Assembly: GCA_030068075.1 (NCBI GenBank)
Contig: CM057826.1
Span: forward strand, 95,593,804-95,657,803
Source of the DNA: Paguma larvata
Lineage: Eukaryota > Chordata > Mammalia > Carnivora > Viverridae
DNA: 64,000 nt
Reading direction: 5' to 3'
Below the pieces are notes generated by a model. The model was not told the DNA's origin, did no database searches, and saw nothing but the letters and a program-made list of their open reading frames with translations. Both the position numbers and the translations under genes were made by a program. Below, one piece after another: positions 32,320 through 43,365 of this stretch. Positions within the stretch are counted from its first letter, which is position 1. Every line of letters begins with the position of its first letter.

Positions 32320-34085
32320 CTAAAGGCAGTGAGTGAAAACACATTGTTGTTGTCCTCCACGGTGGTCCTGGAGACCAACCACAAGGTTTGGGGAAACTCG
32401 CCTTTTTGTTTCTGGGCTGTGGTTCATCCTGTAGCTAACGGCAGAGTTTTACATTACCAAAGAGCTGAAAGGAGGATGTATATGAGCAGTGGGATAAAAT
32501 CATGTTGTCTTCACTGCCATCGTCACATGGCCCACCCTACTTTGTTCTTACAAAGCATCTTGTGTACCAGGAGTTGTCAATACTCTCTGGATGGGGTGTG
32601 TGTGTGTGTATGTGTGTAGGAGGTAACTGTGAATGTATCTTGTTGCTTCCACTAGTTATTCAGCTCTTAACTGAACAGAGATAGTGAAACAAAGGATGCT
32701 CATGGTCTTCACTGCTCACGTGACAGGAAGTCTGCCTTGTGCTGTGTGCTTATTTGCAAATTGAGAAATATAAAGAAGAGCCAGCTAAAGGCCTAGGCAG
32801 AGTTGTTTTAGGAGGTGTAGTTTCTAGTTCCTTATTCCCACCCTTATTACTTTTCTCTTCCCGCTGCCTTCTTCCCTCCTTTCTTTCTCAGGCATGGAGC
32901 ATACTACATAATCATTATGGTCTTTCTAGGGTCACTATCACACTTTTTGATCAGACCCATCACACGTGTAACTGTTTCTTTGCAGGCGCATTTTATTGTT
33001 AAGATGTGGGGAGGGCTACTCTAAAGTTGCTCTGTTCATTATACTTGGTATGCTGTAGCTAAGAAATACAACTCTGCTTTTTGCATCTTTAATATTGCAG
33101 TTTGTACTTCATAATATCCTGTGCTTAAAGAACATGATTACTGCTAATTATCATTTAGAAAATTGTTTTTTGCTTGATTAGAGATTTTAGCTATGTGTAC
33201 TCAAATCTAGTGGGTCTTCATTATGTGCATTACTTTCTATTCTATACTGGTTTAAATATTAATATATGGAAATTCAGCTTCATCTGCCATACCTTTTGAT
33301 GTCAGAAGCATAATCAGTGTAATTGGCTTAGATTGTTTTTTCTCCTGTTTGTATTTCATATTATCTAATGTCATTAGTGAGTTGACTGCTGAGTGGGTAA
33401 TCTGCATTTCACAACTGCTTCTCGAGCACATTATTACCATTGATTTTGATTATTATAATTTCCATTCACCGTAGGCAGGCCCTCAAGCTGTGTCATATTA
33501 TTCAAAGAACTGCTTTCTTCTATTCACTGAGCGAATCTTTCTGTTTCTGAAAACCCATCAGCATTCTGATAAATCCTGATGTTTTTACTTAGTCTGGGAA
33601 GCAACTTGATTTTAGTAGCATATGGGAGGGGGTGGGTAGCTCAAGACTCATATGTCTTCATGCTGAATGGTGGTTAGCATAGTGGCGTCTGGTGCCCAGA
33701 GGGAAGCTGGGTGCCTGCTCTTGTCTGCTTTCAGAGACAGAGCTGGGTAATCATCCCGCTTCTCTGAGCTTGGAGCCAGGGCTTCCCATCCATAGGACTC
33801 CTGTGCAGCTTACTGTACACAGTGGCCATACTTCTTGCTCTCCCTAAGGCTTGCAGGTTTATCTTCTGCCCTTGGAGAATGATTGCTGGCCTGGCTGAGG
33901 GATTGGAATCCAACTTCCTTTTGGTTTTTGAGCATATTCCAAAACTAACTGTAAAAAGAACCCCACATTAAGGTCTAAGTTTGGCTACGGTCAGCCACAG
34001 ATTCTGCCTAGCCCCTGGCTTGGATGCATGTGCTGCTCTGTTTAGCTGCTGGCGGTTATTAAGTCATTTGTAGTTGCACAGAATC
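32320..34085. other. single-copy stretch, no gene seen
   Basis: GT-type microsatellite at 32598-32619. 33030-33560 is AT-rich, repeat-free and has conserved-element character (see findings). A SINE-free span of 5.1 kb begins here. Confidence 0.5.
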
Positions 34086-34265
34086 TTGAATGTTGAGGCT
34101 GAAAAAGAAATGACCAGCGCCAGTAATCTACTTCTGTCTTTTTATAGACAAGAAAACAGAGGCCTAGAGAGGCAAATGACTAGCTTGAGGTCACCTAGCT
34201 ACTGAGTGTCAGAGCTAAGTGGTGGAGTCCCGTTTTTACAGGCAGTGCTTTGACTTCCTAATGGC
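34086..34265 (-). repeat. MIR
   Basis: ACAAGAAAACAGAGGCCTAG, AGAGGCAAATGACTAGCTTG, AGGTCACCTAGCTACTGAGT, GTCAGAGCTAAGTGGTGGAG is a clear antisense MIR. Confidence 0.9.
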
Positions 34266-37134
34266 ACCTTGTTATTGGATGAGCTGGTGTAGCAGCATAT
34301 TGCACACACCTGCTAACCACCAGTCAGGGAGGGTGATTGGCAGCTATATATGTATACGTGTAATTCAGTGTGGTTTTTGGGGGCAGAGGGTTTTATAAGG
34401 GAAATGAGAATACACAAGCAATGTAATTAAAAGCATGTGTGTACGTGTCTACACACATGTACGTGTTAGAGGTCTAGCAGGGTGATTCTGCCCGAACGTG
34501 ACCTAAGTTAGCTTGGATTAAAGATTCTCTCTCTCCTTTCTCCCATCCAGGCAAGTTCCTTGCTCCTATCGTGCTGGGGAAACACAGTAGTTGGGTGCTA
34601 AAAGCTCTGTATTCCTTGGAAGGCACCGCCTGAGTGAGACTCCAACCTCCTTAGCCCTTTTCTTCGCTGTCTGGTTTGACCTGAGGATGTAGAAGCAGAG
34701 GTAGCTTCTTTTGGGAGACTGGAGGTGGAGGATTTTCTATTCGAAGTTTCTGATTCCAATTACTTTAGGACCTACCAAATTAGAATTCCTAATGAATTTA
34801 ATTATTATAGGAATTCTTAATTATCCAAAGGATTTTTAAATGTTTTAACCAATAAGCGTTGAGAGTCAATATTTTAGGATATGTGACATTGGTGCCCAGA
34901 ACTGGCAGTTCTTTTAACAGTTAATTTGGCTTCATCAAAGGATGCAAATAAAATTGATCCAGGCAATATTTTACCGTACGTGCCTAGAAATGAGAATCTT
35001 AATCCTAAATAATCACTTCCTGTTGTTTTCTCCTTAGATCAAGCCTCTCCTTATTTTCATTCACTTCTTTCTGATACAGGGATGTGAGCTATTTCCCTGT
35101 CTTGTCAGTTGTGTGCTTTCAGAGCCTGGTCTTCTGATTGACCTAGAACGTGCCTGCATCGTACCACCTCTCTTTTCACTTCAGTTAAAAACATAAGGCC
35201 AGTGGGCTGCTTGGCACTGAGTAAATCTTGGACAGGCCAGAACATTTGGAGACTGACTGTGTTTTTGTCTGAGTTGCCAGGGAAATTTCAAACTGAATGG
35301 ATCTGGGTACTTAGCTGAACTAACTTAATGAAAGGGACAAAAGGATGGACTAGACCAGTGGTTTCTGGACTCTTGGATTTCACTGACCAATATAATTTCT
35401 AACATGATTTTAAAGACTGGCATAGAATTATTAACATTTCTTTTTGCTAAGTGCGGGAATAAAAAATACCAAGGTATCCCCCACTATGATGCCACATGTG
35501 TGTATGACAGAGAGATAGAGAGAGAGAGAGAGAGAGAAGGATTAACATAAAGGACAGTCCTTGCATTCAATTAAAAAACTCTATTAAAACCTTAATATGG
35601 CATTTTGATTTTTTTTTCATTCGCCACAGAGTGGTAAAATTACCATTTAAGAAGTGCTGAGCCAAATGAACTTTCAGAGTCCATTTTAGATATCACATTG
35701 ACTTATATTTAACTTATACCACTATGACCCAAAGATCCTTTTCATCTGTACTCATTTTTTCCCTTCTTAGTAACTCTTTCCTTGCTTGTGATTATCCTTC
35801 TTCCCCCACTGTACCTCCCTGCTTGCTTCCATTTCCTCCTCCTCCTCTCCCATTCTCCAGGGTTTTCCAGGTGATCTCTCAATAGTACAAAGTCCGGGTG
35901 TCACCACTCCAGGGTACCCCTTCCAAGGGCCTGGTTTCTTTATTGAATGGGGCAGTGTTCTCAAACCTAAGGAGAGTGCCATCACACAAAACACTCATGC
36001 CATAGATCCAAATGTAAAACATCTTTGTTTGGCTGACATCCATCTATTCATGGCTACTTCATGGCTGTAATCCCCCAACTGTGCACCTCCTGAGTAGTTT
36101 TGTGTTCTGAATATTTTTCTAATTAGTTAGTCCCTGTTGTAGGAGACTCAATAAAAAAAAAAAGTTCTTAAATCAAGATATATTATGTTGTTTGCTTCTC
36201 TTCAATCTACTGGGCTATTACTCTGTCATAGAAATAGATTAATGAGCTGAAAATTTTGCTAGAGCTGGTTTTCTCAGGAGTTTTGCTGATCTAACTGCTT
36301 TTGTTTGGGCCAGAATTTATAGTAACCATAGGCTGGTTGTTTTTCAATATTTGGACTTCGAGTTTCCATAAAATATTTCCAAAGTCTGCAAGAGCGAAGG
36401 GAAATTAAAAATATTTTTATAAATTTTACAAATAAGCCTAGTTTTGATACCCATAAGATCAGCAGGTTTGGCTTTTTGATAGTAATTAGGTTAGTATTCC
36501 TCATTTAAATGACTTCTGGGGGACTATTTTATCACTTAATTTGAAAAAAAAGCCACTTTAATGAATTATAGCATTGTATTCTAGTTATCATAAAATATAG
36601 TATAGCAGCTGTATAGTGGCATCTTAATTTATTGAGGGTTTGAATTCAAAGACTAGATAACATCTTTTGATTAATTAAAGAGAATACTGCACTAATTCTT
36701 TAAAACTTCAGATAGCTATTCCTTTTGTTCTTTCTGTAAAAAAAAAAAAAGCAGTCAAACCTTGCCTCAGTTTTAATCAGGTACCATGATTCCTTAAAAC
36801 ATTTTGGCAGATTTCTTTGGTCAGAGATGGTTTTGATATCTATGGGGTATTTAGGATCTTTGATGGTGGGAAATAGAATGAAACATTCAGGAGTTTCTAA
36901 GTTCTTCACATAAAAACATTGTGGTCCATAGAGTCCAAGAGTTAAAATACCAACAAATTCATGGTAATTCTGAGATGCTAGCTTAGCTATTTAAATCAGA
37001 GAAGCAAAGTTCCAGCAGAGTATGGGGTCTATTAAGCTATATAAGTTCTGTGTTTAAAGCATTGGTTATGCACGAAGTTCACCTACCAGCATTGGAGTCT
37101 TCTGAGTGACTCCACCCTACCTCAGTGGTGATAC
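34266..37134. other. long single-copy stretch, no gene seen
   Basis: A GA microsatellite lies at 35513-35537. 35350-35660 has weak hAT-like ends (CCAGTGGTTTCTGG...AAGAAGTGCTG), not firm enough to call. A 9-bp inverted repeat lies at 34783-34816. No exons. Confidence 0.45.
34783..34816. repeat. inverted repeat, 9-bp perfect arms
   Basis: GAATTCCTA (34783-34791) pairs with TAGGAATTC (34808-34816) across 16 bases; pairing extends outward (AATTA / TTAATT) with one bulge. Sits in AT-rich single-copy DNA. Confidence 0.8.
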
Positions 37135-37318
37135 TGTGGATCTGGCATTGAACTTGGGCAGAGAATCCCTGGACTCCATTCCAGACAAGCCCTTCTCTAG
37201 CCACTGACTGAGTCATGGTCTTCTCATCTGGGAATGACAGTACTTCACTCAGAGGGTCTTTGTGAAGATTCAAAGACGTAACGTGGAGAAAAGTATTTTA
37301 TAAATTGTTGAGCTCTTT
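37135..37318 (+). repeat. MIR
   Basis: GCCACTGACTGAGTCATGGT, CTTCTCATCTGGGAATGACA, AGGGTCTTTGTGAAGATTCA, AAAGTATTTTATAAATTG follow the MIR 3' half in sense. Confidence 0.6.
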
Positions 37319-37390
37319 CGAATATTTGCAATTGTGCTAACCCTGTGGGAAGCCAGTGTGGGCAATTCTACGAATTGGAAGGGGTCACGA

Positions 37391-37591
37391 CACCTGGGTG
37401 GCTCAGTCAGTTGAGTGTCTGACTCTTGATTTTTGGCTCGGGTCATGATCCCAGGGTCATGGGATCGTGCACCGCATCAGACTCTGTGTTGACAGCTCAG
37501 AGCCTGCTGGAGATTCTCTCCCCCTCTCCCCCCCTTCCTTCCCCCCACTCACATTTTCTCTCTCTCAAAACAAAGAAAAAAATTAAAAAAA
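37391..37591 (+). repeat. CAN-SINE, older subfamily, 19-bp TSD
   Basis: Head CACCTGGGTGGCTCAGTCAG, TTGAGTGTCTGACTCTTGAT and GATCCCAGGGTCATGGGATC mark the older carnivore subfamily. TSD GAATTGGAAGGGGTCACGA (37372-37390) versus GAATTGATAGGGGTCGACC (37592-37610), imperfect. C-runs occur at 37519-37547. Confidence 0.93.
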
Positions 37592-37610
37592 GAATTGATA
37601 GGGGTCGACC

Positions 37611-38968
37611 AAATACATTCCTATCTGCTACAGTTTCCGGATGGTGGGGCGCCTGTCTACTGTCCTCCTAATCTGCTCTGGGATGTTGATTTGATACCAG
37701 TTATGGGGTACTAGTCTTATCACATCATTTCGTTTGGTCTCCTAATGTCGCCGAAGGGACTCCTTGTCAGGATATGCACTATCCTAGAGTTCTGGAGGCT
37801 TGATGGTAATCGTTTCAATCTCAGAGTGTGGGCTGATATACCCTTCAAGAACTAGAGTAAGAAGGTAAGTATTAAAAGCATGTAAGACTTCTGCCTAAAC
37901 TTGTCATCTGATTGGAGGTAGAGGGGAGAAAATTCTGCCCTGGTGGCATCTGAGCCCTGACAAAATGGGAGGCATGTGGAGACCCATGCTTTGTTCTTGG
38001 CAGAAAGAGCCAGCCTACCGGGCTCCTTGGCAGGAATGAACTGTAGTATCTGTGGGGAGTAGAGAATATATTTAAGTGGAGTTAGTTTCAATATTTTAGT
38101 TTCTTGCCACTAGGGATGAGCAAACCCAGCACTGCTCGATGTTTTCAGAAAGTCTGATTTCTCTTTCAAGCATTTTGGGTTTGGCTAAATGCTGTATATG
38201 TTTTGCCAGCTTTCCTTCTTTAATTATTAGTATTAAGCCCATGTGTATGAATTTGAATGAAAATTTCATAGCCATTTTCATCTTTATTTACACTTTAATT
38301 CATCCAGAAGCTGTGTTGGGTAAGAGCTGTTATATCTTGTAGAATCTTTGAAGATAGTTTATAAACATTTCTCTTCATAAGATGTAACATCAATTTCAAT
38401 CTTTCTTTTCTCACAAAGAAATTTGGATTTGTGGATGGTTAGGATGGGATCCCAGTTCCAAATCTGTGATGCTTATGGCGTGGTTTGAACAACACAAAGT
38501 AAATTCTCACTGTCTTAATTGCATTCGACTTGGAGGCAGTCATTTTGGTAAAATCCCCAAAAGGATTTTTGAGAAAGCACATGCTCTTTTAGAAAAACAT
38601 TATTCTCCATCCCTAGATCTTGCATACAGTTGCCAGAGCCATGGAAAAACAATTTCCGTGGCCCATTATTTATTTTTTTTTGCCAAGGACGACACACAGA
38701 TTGGTTCCGGGCAGTCAGACATGAGTAAAAAGAGAAATGGTAATTTCCACATACTTCTTACCTTCTCATTGCCCAGTAACCCATCTGTGTCTATTTCAGG
38801 CTTTGTGCAAGACTAACTATATCGGTAATACCGATTTAAAGGAAATGGCATTGTTAATGACAAAATAGTGGTGTTATTTTGCTCCAATCACAAGGTACTA
38901 TTCTATTCATGACAGTTTGTTCTGAGATAACAGCAGTTGTGGGAAGTGGAATTAACAAATGTTAGAGC
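37611..38968. other. single-copy stretch, no gene seen
   Basis: A 116-codon frame at 38466-38816 (+) has no family resemblance and an overlapping opposite frame. No repeat recognised. Confidence 0.5.
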
Positions 38969-39016
38969 TGGGGGCCGGGGGCAGGGGCGGGGGGTTGGGG
39001 GGCGGTAGGGTGGGGA
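38969..39016 (+). repeat. G-quadruplex-forming G tract
   Basis: At least six runs of four or more G on + separated by one to three bases (CC, CA, C, TT, C), then GGTAGGGTGGGG. It satisfies the usual G4 rule several times over, in otherwise AT-rich DNA. Confidence 0.85.
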
Positions 39017-39071
39017 CTTAGTTACTGTCCAGTCAGTCAAACCTCCTTGTTATCAGAAGATTTGAAATATT

Positions 39072-39282
39072 GGGGCACCTGGGTGGTTCAGCTGGTTAAG
39101 TGTCTGACTTTGGCTCAAGTCATGATCTCACCGTTGGTCAGTTCGAGCCCCATGTCGGGCTCTGTGTTGACAGCTCGGAGCCTGCTTCAGATTCTGTGTC
39201 TCCCTCTGTCTCTCTGCCCCACCCCTGCTTGCATTCTGTCTCTGTCTCTCAAAAATGAAGAAACCTTGAAAAAATTAAAAAA
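39072..39282 (+). repeat. CAN-SINE with perfect 14-bp TSD
   Basis: GGGGCACCTGGGTGGTTCAG head, box B AGTTCGAGCCCC, complete linker and CT segment. TSD AGATTTGAAATATT is identical at 39058-39071 and 39283-39296. Confidence 0.97.
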
Positions 39283-39296
39283 AGATTTGAAATATT

Positions 39297-39654
39297 AAAT
39301 GAATATAAACCTATGTACATGGTAGGCTTTTGATGTTTTTGAATTCATGCATAATGAAAGACTAAGCTCTTTTCATGTCTAAGGAATTATAAGTATTAAT
39401 TGAATTGAATGTCCCAAAAAGAAGTACAGCTGTTTATTCTTAGGTCTTTCTTTTTGGTCCTTTGTCTACAGAACTGAGCTATGTTTCCTTGAACTGAGAA
39501 TGAATTTTGTACTCCATGGTCATTAATACAATTTCATAAGAGTAAATGTTGTACTTTAATGAGTCTTAGATTGGAGAGTAGAAAATGGATTCAAAATCAC
39601 CAGATTTTGATCCTAATTCATGAACTTGTTTACCCAAGAAGCTGCCCTGTTCAC
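39297..39654. other. single-copy stretch, no gene seen
   Basis: No feature recognised. Confidence 0.5.
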
Positions 39655-39820
39655 ATTTTTTACATTAAACTTTGTATTTTGAGATAATTATAGATTTACC
39701 TGTAGTTGTAAGATATAATATAGAGATAGCCCACACACTCTCCACCCAGTGGTTACTAAAACTATAGTAAAATATCATAACTAGGATACTGACATTAATA
39801 TAGTCAGGATAAAGAGCATT
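39655..39820 (-). mobile_element. old LINE-1 3' UTR (L1ME-like), outer element part 1
   Basis: TTTTGAGATAATTATAGATT, TAGCCCACACACTCTCCACC, AACTATAGTAAAATATCATA, ACTGACATTAATATAGTC match the antisense L1ME-type 3' end. It resumes at 41403 with the next part of the same consensus. Confidence 0.8.
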
Positions 39821-40740
39821 AAAAAAACTGGTGTACAATTGATATCACACTAGTTTCAGGTGTACGACATAATGATGTCTTATTTGCACACATTGTGGCA
39901 TGATCACCACATGAAATCTAGTTAAATCCATCACCATGCAGTTATCAAAAATTTTTTTGATGAGGATTTTTAAGATTCACTTTCTTATCAACTTTCGAAA
40001 ACACAAATGCAGTATTAACCACAGTTACCATGCTGTGCATGACATTCCCAGGACTTATTTTATAAATGGATGTTTGTACTTTTTGACTCCCTTCACTCCT
40101 TTTGCCCAACACCCACCCAGCACCTCTAGCAACTACCAATCTGTACTCTGCACCTGTGAGTGAGGATTTTTGTTTTGCTTTTAAGATTCCACATGTAAGT
40201 GAGATCCTATAGGATTTGTCTTTCTCTGTCTGACGTACTGCACTTAGCATAATGCCCTCAAGGTCCATCCATGTTGTACTTAGTGGCAAGATTTATTCTC
40301 TTCTATGGCTAAATAGTATTCCACTGTATGTATATACCACATTTTTTTAAACATATTCATCCATTGATGGACACTTAAGTTGTTTCTCTACATTGGCTAT
40401 TGTAGATAATGTTGAAATGAACATGGGGGTGCATGTATCTTTTTAAATTAGTGTTTTCATTTCCTTAGGATAAATACCTGAAGGGGAATTTCTGAATCAG
40501 ATGATAGTTCTGTTTTTAATTTTTTTGAGGAAACTCCACACAGTTTTACATGGTGGCTGCACCAATTTACATTTTCACGAATAGGGCAGAAGCATTCCCT
40601 TTTCTCCAAATCCTTACCAATCATTGTTATTTCTTGTCTTTTTGACAATAGCCATCTTAGCAGGTATGAAGTGTTAGCTCATTCTACTTTTGATTTGCAT
40701 TTCCCTGATGACTCGTGAGTGATATTGAACATCTTTTCTT
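39821..40740 (-). mobile_element. LINE-1 (L1MA-like) 3' UTR and ORF2 end, part 1
   Basis: AGTTTCAGGTGTACGACATA, TGTTTGTACTTTTTGACTCC, ATTCCACATGTAAGTGAGAT, TGGCTAAATAGTATTCCACT, CATTGATGGACACTTAAGTT, TTTGATTTGCATTTCCCTGA are in the order of an antisense L1 3' end. It sits inside the outer L1: TAGTCAGGATAAAGAGCATT (39801-39820) and TAGTTTCAAGATACAGGA (41403-41420) may be the decayed TSD. Confidence 0.88.
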
Positions 40741-40975
40741 TTTTTTTTAAGTTTTTTTTTTTAATGTTTATTTATTTTTGAGACAGAGAGAGAGGGACAG
40801 ACAGAGCATGAGCAGGGGAGGGACACAGACAGAGAGGGAGACACAGAATCTGAGATAGGCTCCAGGCTTTGAGCTGTCAGCACAGAGCCCGACGTGGGGC
40901 TCGAACTCGGGAACGGTGAGATCATGACCTGAGCTGAAGTCGGACGCTCAACCGACTGAGCCACCCAGGCGCCCC
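40741..40975 (-). repeat. young CAN-SINE inside the inner LINE-1
   Basis: Near-consensus: linker, GTGGGGCTCGAACTCGGGAA, head GAGCCACCCAGGCGCCCC. TSD TGAACATCTTTT at 40726-40737 and 40976-40987, identical. Confidence 0.97.
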
Positions 40976-41402
40976 TGAACATCTTTTTTGTACCAATTGA
41001 CCATCTGTAGATCTTTTTGGAAAAATGTCTTTTCAAATCCTCTGCCCATTTTATAATTGGATTTTTTTTCTTTGCTATTGAGTTGTAGGCATTCTTTATA
41101 CATGTTGATGTTAACTCTGTATCAGATATAGGACTTGTAAATACTTTATCCCATTTGGTATGTTGCCTTTTCATTTTGTTGATGGTTTTCTTTGCTATGC
41201 AGAAGCCGTTTAATTTGATGTAGTTCCACTTGTTTATTTTTGGTTTTATTACTTTTGCAGTCAGATCGAAAAAATCATCAAGGGTAAGGCCAAGGAGACT
41301 GCTGCCTGTGTTTTCTTCTAGGAATTTTATGGTTTTGGGTTTTAATTTCAACTCTTTAATACATTTGGAGTTAATTTTTTATATATGCTTTAGAGAGTAG
41401 TT
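40976..41402 (-). pseudogene. LINE-1 ORF2 C-terminal remnant
   Basis: Continuation of the inner LINE-1. On the minus strand 40976-41351 keeps about 125 open codons matching the C-terminal end of L1 ORF2 protein (residue string AEDLKRHFSKK, and KWDKVFTSPISD). The frame then runs into the SINE, giving a 196-codon hybrid frame (40761-41351) that ends in SINE-encoded residues (GAWVAQSVERPTSAQVMIS). It lacks endonuclease and reverse transcriptase domains and cannot be functional. The 5' part of the L1 is absent (truncated near 41402). Confidence 0.85.
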
Positions 41403-41715
41403 TAGTTTCAAGATACAGGACGTTTCTATCACACAGTGATCTCTCAAATTACCCTTTTTCTCTCCCATCCTCTCCCTTTCCTTAACTCTTGACAACCACG
41501 AATCTGTCCTCCATTTCCCTAATTTTTTCAGTCCAAGAATGTTATAAATGGAATCCTATGTATATAACATTTTGAGATGGACTTTTTTTCATTCAGCCTA
41601 ATTCTGCAGAGATTCATCCAGGTTGCTGCATGTATTAATAATATATTCCTTTTTATTGGTAAGTAACATTCCATATTATGGATACAACACAGTTTGAAGA
41701 ATATCTGGGTTTCTA
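41403..41715 (-). mobile_element. outer LINE-1 (L1ME-like), part 2
   Basis: AAGATACAGGACGTTTCTAT, CTTGACAACCACGAATCTGT, CAGTCCAAGAATGTTATAAA, TTCATCCAGGTTGCTGCATG, ATTCCTTTTTATTGGTAAGT continues the 3' UTR broken off at 39820. Confidence 0.82.
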
Positions 41716-41805
41716 AATTTTGGTTTATTGTAGTATTTTCTATTTCTTTAATGAGACTATTTCTTTGTTAAGACTTATTTTTTCATTTGTTTCAAGCATG
41801 TTTAT
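41716..41805 (-). mobile_element. LINE-1 5' UTR-like, part 1
   Basis: TTTCTTTAATGAGACTATTT, AGACTTATTTTTTCATTTGT, TTCAAGCATGTTTAT is interspersed-repeat wording that continues after the SINE at 41996. Confidence 0.55.
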
Positions 41806-41995
41806 TTATTATTAAATGTTTGTTTATTCTGAAAGAGAGAGAGAGAGAAAAAGTGAGCATGAGTAGGGGAGGGGCAGAGAGACAGAATCCCAAGCAGGCT
41901 CCATGCTGTCAGCACTGAGCCTGATGCGGGGCTCGATATCACAAGCCAAAATAAAGAGTTGGATGCTTAACTAACTGAGCCACCCAAGCGCCCTG
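41806..41995 (-). repeat. CAN-SINE with 16-bp TSD
   Basis: GA-rich segment, linker, then a damaged box B (GATATCACAAGCCAAAATAA) and head GAGCCACCCAAGCGCCC. TTTCAAGCATGTTTAT flanks it on both sides (41790-41805 and 41997-42012). Confidence 0.95.
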
Positions 41996-43115
41996 GTTTC
42001 AAGCATGTTTATAATTGTTTGCTGAAGTGTTTTATGATGGTTGCTTTAAAATCTTTGTCAGTTCAAGCATCTCTGTCATCTCAGTGTTGGCATCCATTGT
42101 CTTTTTTCATTCAGTCTGAAAACTCCCAATTTCTTGGTATGACCTGTGGTTTTCGAATGAAACCTGGACATCTTGGATATTGTGTTATGAGATTCAGAAT
42201 CTTATGTAAACCTTCTGTTTTCATCGGTTTCCTCTGTCATCACTGCAGCAGAGGGAGGGGAGAAAGCATCTCAGTATTAGCTGGTAGGAGTCCTGGTTCT
42301 CCACTATGCCTCTTTTGACATTCAAAGGTTCTCCGTATAATTGCTGGGCAGGCATGGGAGCTCTGATATCCTGCCTTCACGAATACCTCCCTGCCTGGGA
42401 GGGGTAGTGGGGATGCCTTGATACTGCTCCCCACATGGTCTCCTCTGACAGTATGGAAGGAGAAACTGGCTTCTTACTGCAAGTGACAATGTAGTAATGA
42501 CCATCCTGGCTCTCAACGAGGTCTCCTATGCTCACTCTAGCAGGGCAGAGAAGAATGACTCATTACCCCTGTGTGGGGGGGAGGTGGAAGTCCAGGTTCT
42601 TCATGTGGCGGCTCTGGGAGTGAGGAGGGGCTTGTTATCATTCAGCAGGGACAAAAGTCCTTGCTCCCTGGTGGCACCTCCTTACCCCCTCCAGAAGGTG
42701 AAAGTCTAGGCTTACGTTAGCCTTTGTTGATGTGAGTTGGGGCAGGGCCATAGATTTTTCTCTGGTGTTTGGTTGGGTTACTGTCTAAGTTTTCTGTTGT
42801 ACAGGCTGTCCTTTCCTGGTCTTTGGCTAACAGGAGCAGGCTTTGATGTTGCTGTTTTTGGCCTGCACTAGTTGGTGTTTCTGGGTAGCTAGCTTTGTTT
42901 CCCAGTTTGAGATGTAGGAGACAAAAAGGCAACCCAGAAAACTTACCAGTGTTTTTTTCTTGGATCTTGAGCTCCGTAATGGTTTGCTTTCTCCCCACCT
43001 TTCAAAGTCTTACATGTTAATTTTATGTATAATGTCAAGGCTTTTGTTGTTGTTTTAGTTAGTGGGAAGAAAAGGGAAAAGTAATCTGCTCTACCTTTCC
43101 ATGTTTTTCTTTTTA
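41996..43115 (-). mobile_element. LINE-1 5' UTR-like region, part 2
   Basis: TTTTATGATGGTTGCTTTAA, CATCTCTGTCATCTCAGTGT, GAAACCTGGACATCTTGGAT, then degenerate GC-rich units (AGGTGGAAGTCCAGGTTC, CCCACATGGTCTCCTCTGAC), then TGTACAGGCTGTCCTTTCCT, CAGAAAACTTACCAGTGTTT. In reverse this follows my memory of an L1M 5' UTR starting at about 43115. Assignment to the same L1 as 39655-41715 is an inference. Confidence 0.55.
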
Positions 43116-43129
43116 AATAGGAGGGGAAA

Positions 43130-43352
43130 GGGCACCTGAGTGGCTCAGTTGGTTGAGTGTCTGACATGATTTCAGGTTGTGATCCCAAGATCATGGGATC
43201 AAGCCCCACGTTGGATTTTATGCTGAGTGTGGAGCCTGCTTGAGATTCCTTCTCTCTGTTCCTCCTCGCCTCTCTCTCTCCTTCTGACCCTCTCCCCTGC
43301 TTGTTCTATTTCTAAAATTAAAAAAAATTAAAAAGCAAACAAATAAACAAAC
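43130..43352 (+). repeat. CAN-SINE, older subfamily
   Basis: GGGCACCTGAGTGGCTCAG head, TTGAGTGTCTGAC, GATCCCAAGATCATGGGATC, AAGCCCCACG, tail with AAACAAATAAACAAAC. TAGGAGGGGAAAG (43118-43130) and AGTAGGGGAAAAG (43353-43365) suggest the TSD. Confidence 0.92.
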
Positions 43353-43365
43353 AGTAGGGGAAAAG

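Noticed and set aside
35350..35660. Possible hAT element with CCAGTGGTTTCTGG and AAGAAGTGCTG ends
   Set aside because: No 8-bp target duplication and no interior match; ends too short to rely on.
42540..42720. GC-rich units that could be a CpG island or minisatellite
   Set aside because: They fit degenerate repeats of an old L1 5' UTR, and CpG is not enriched.
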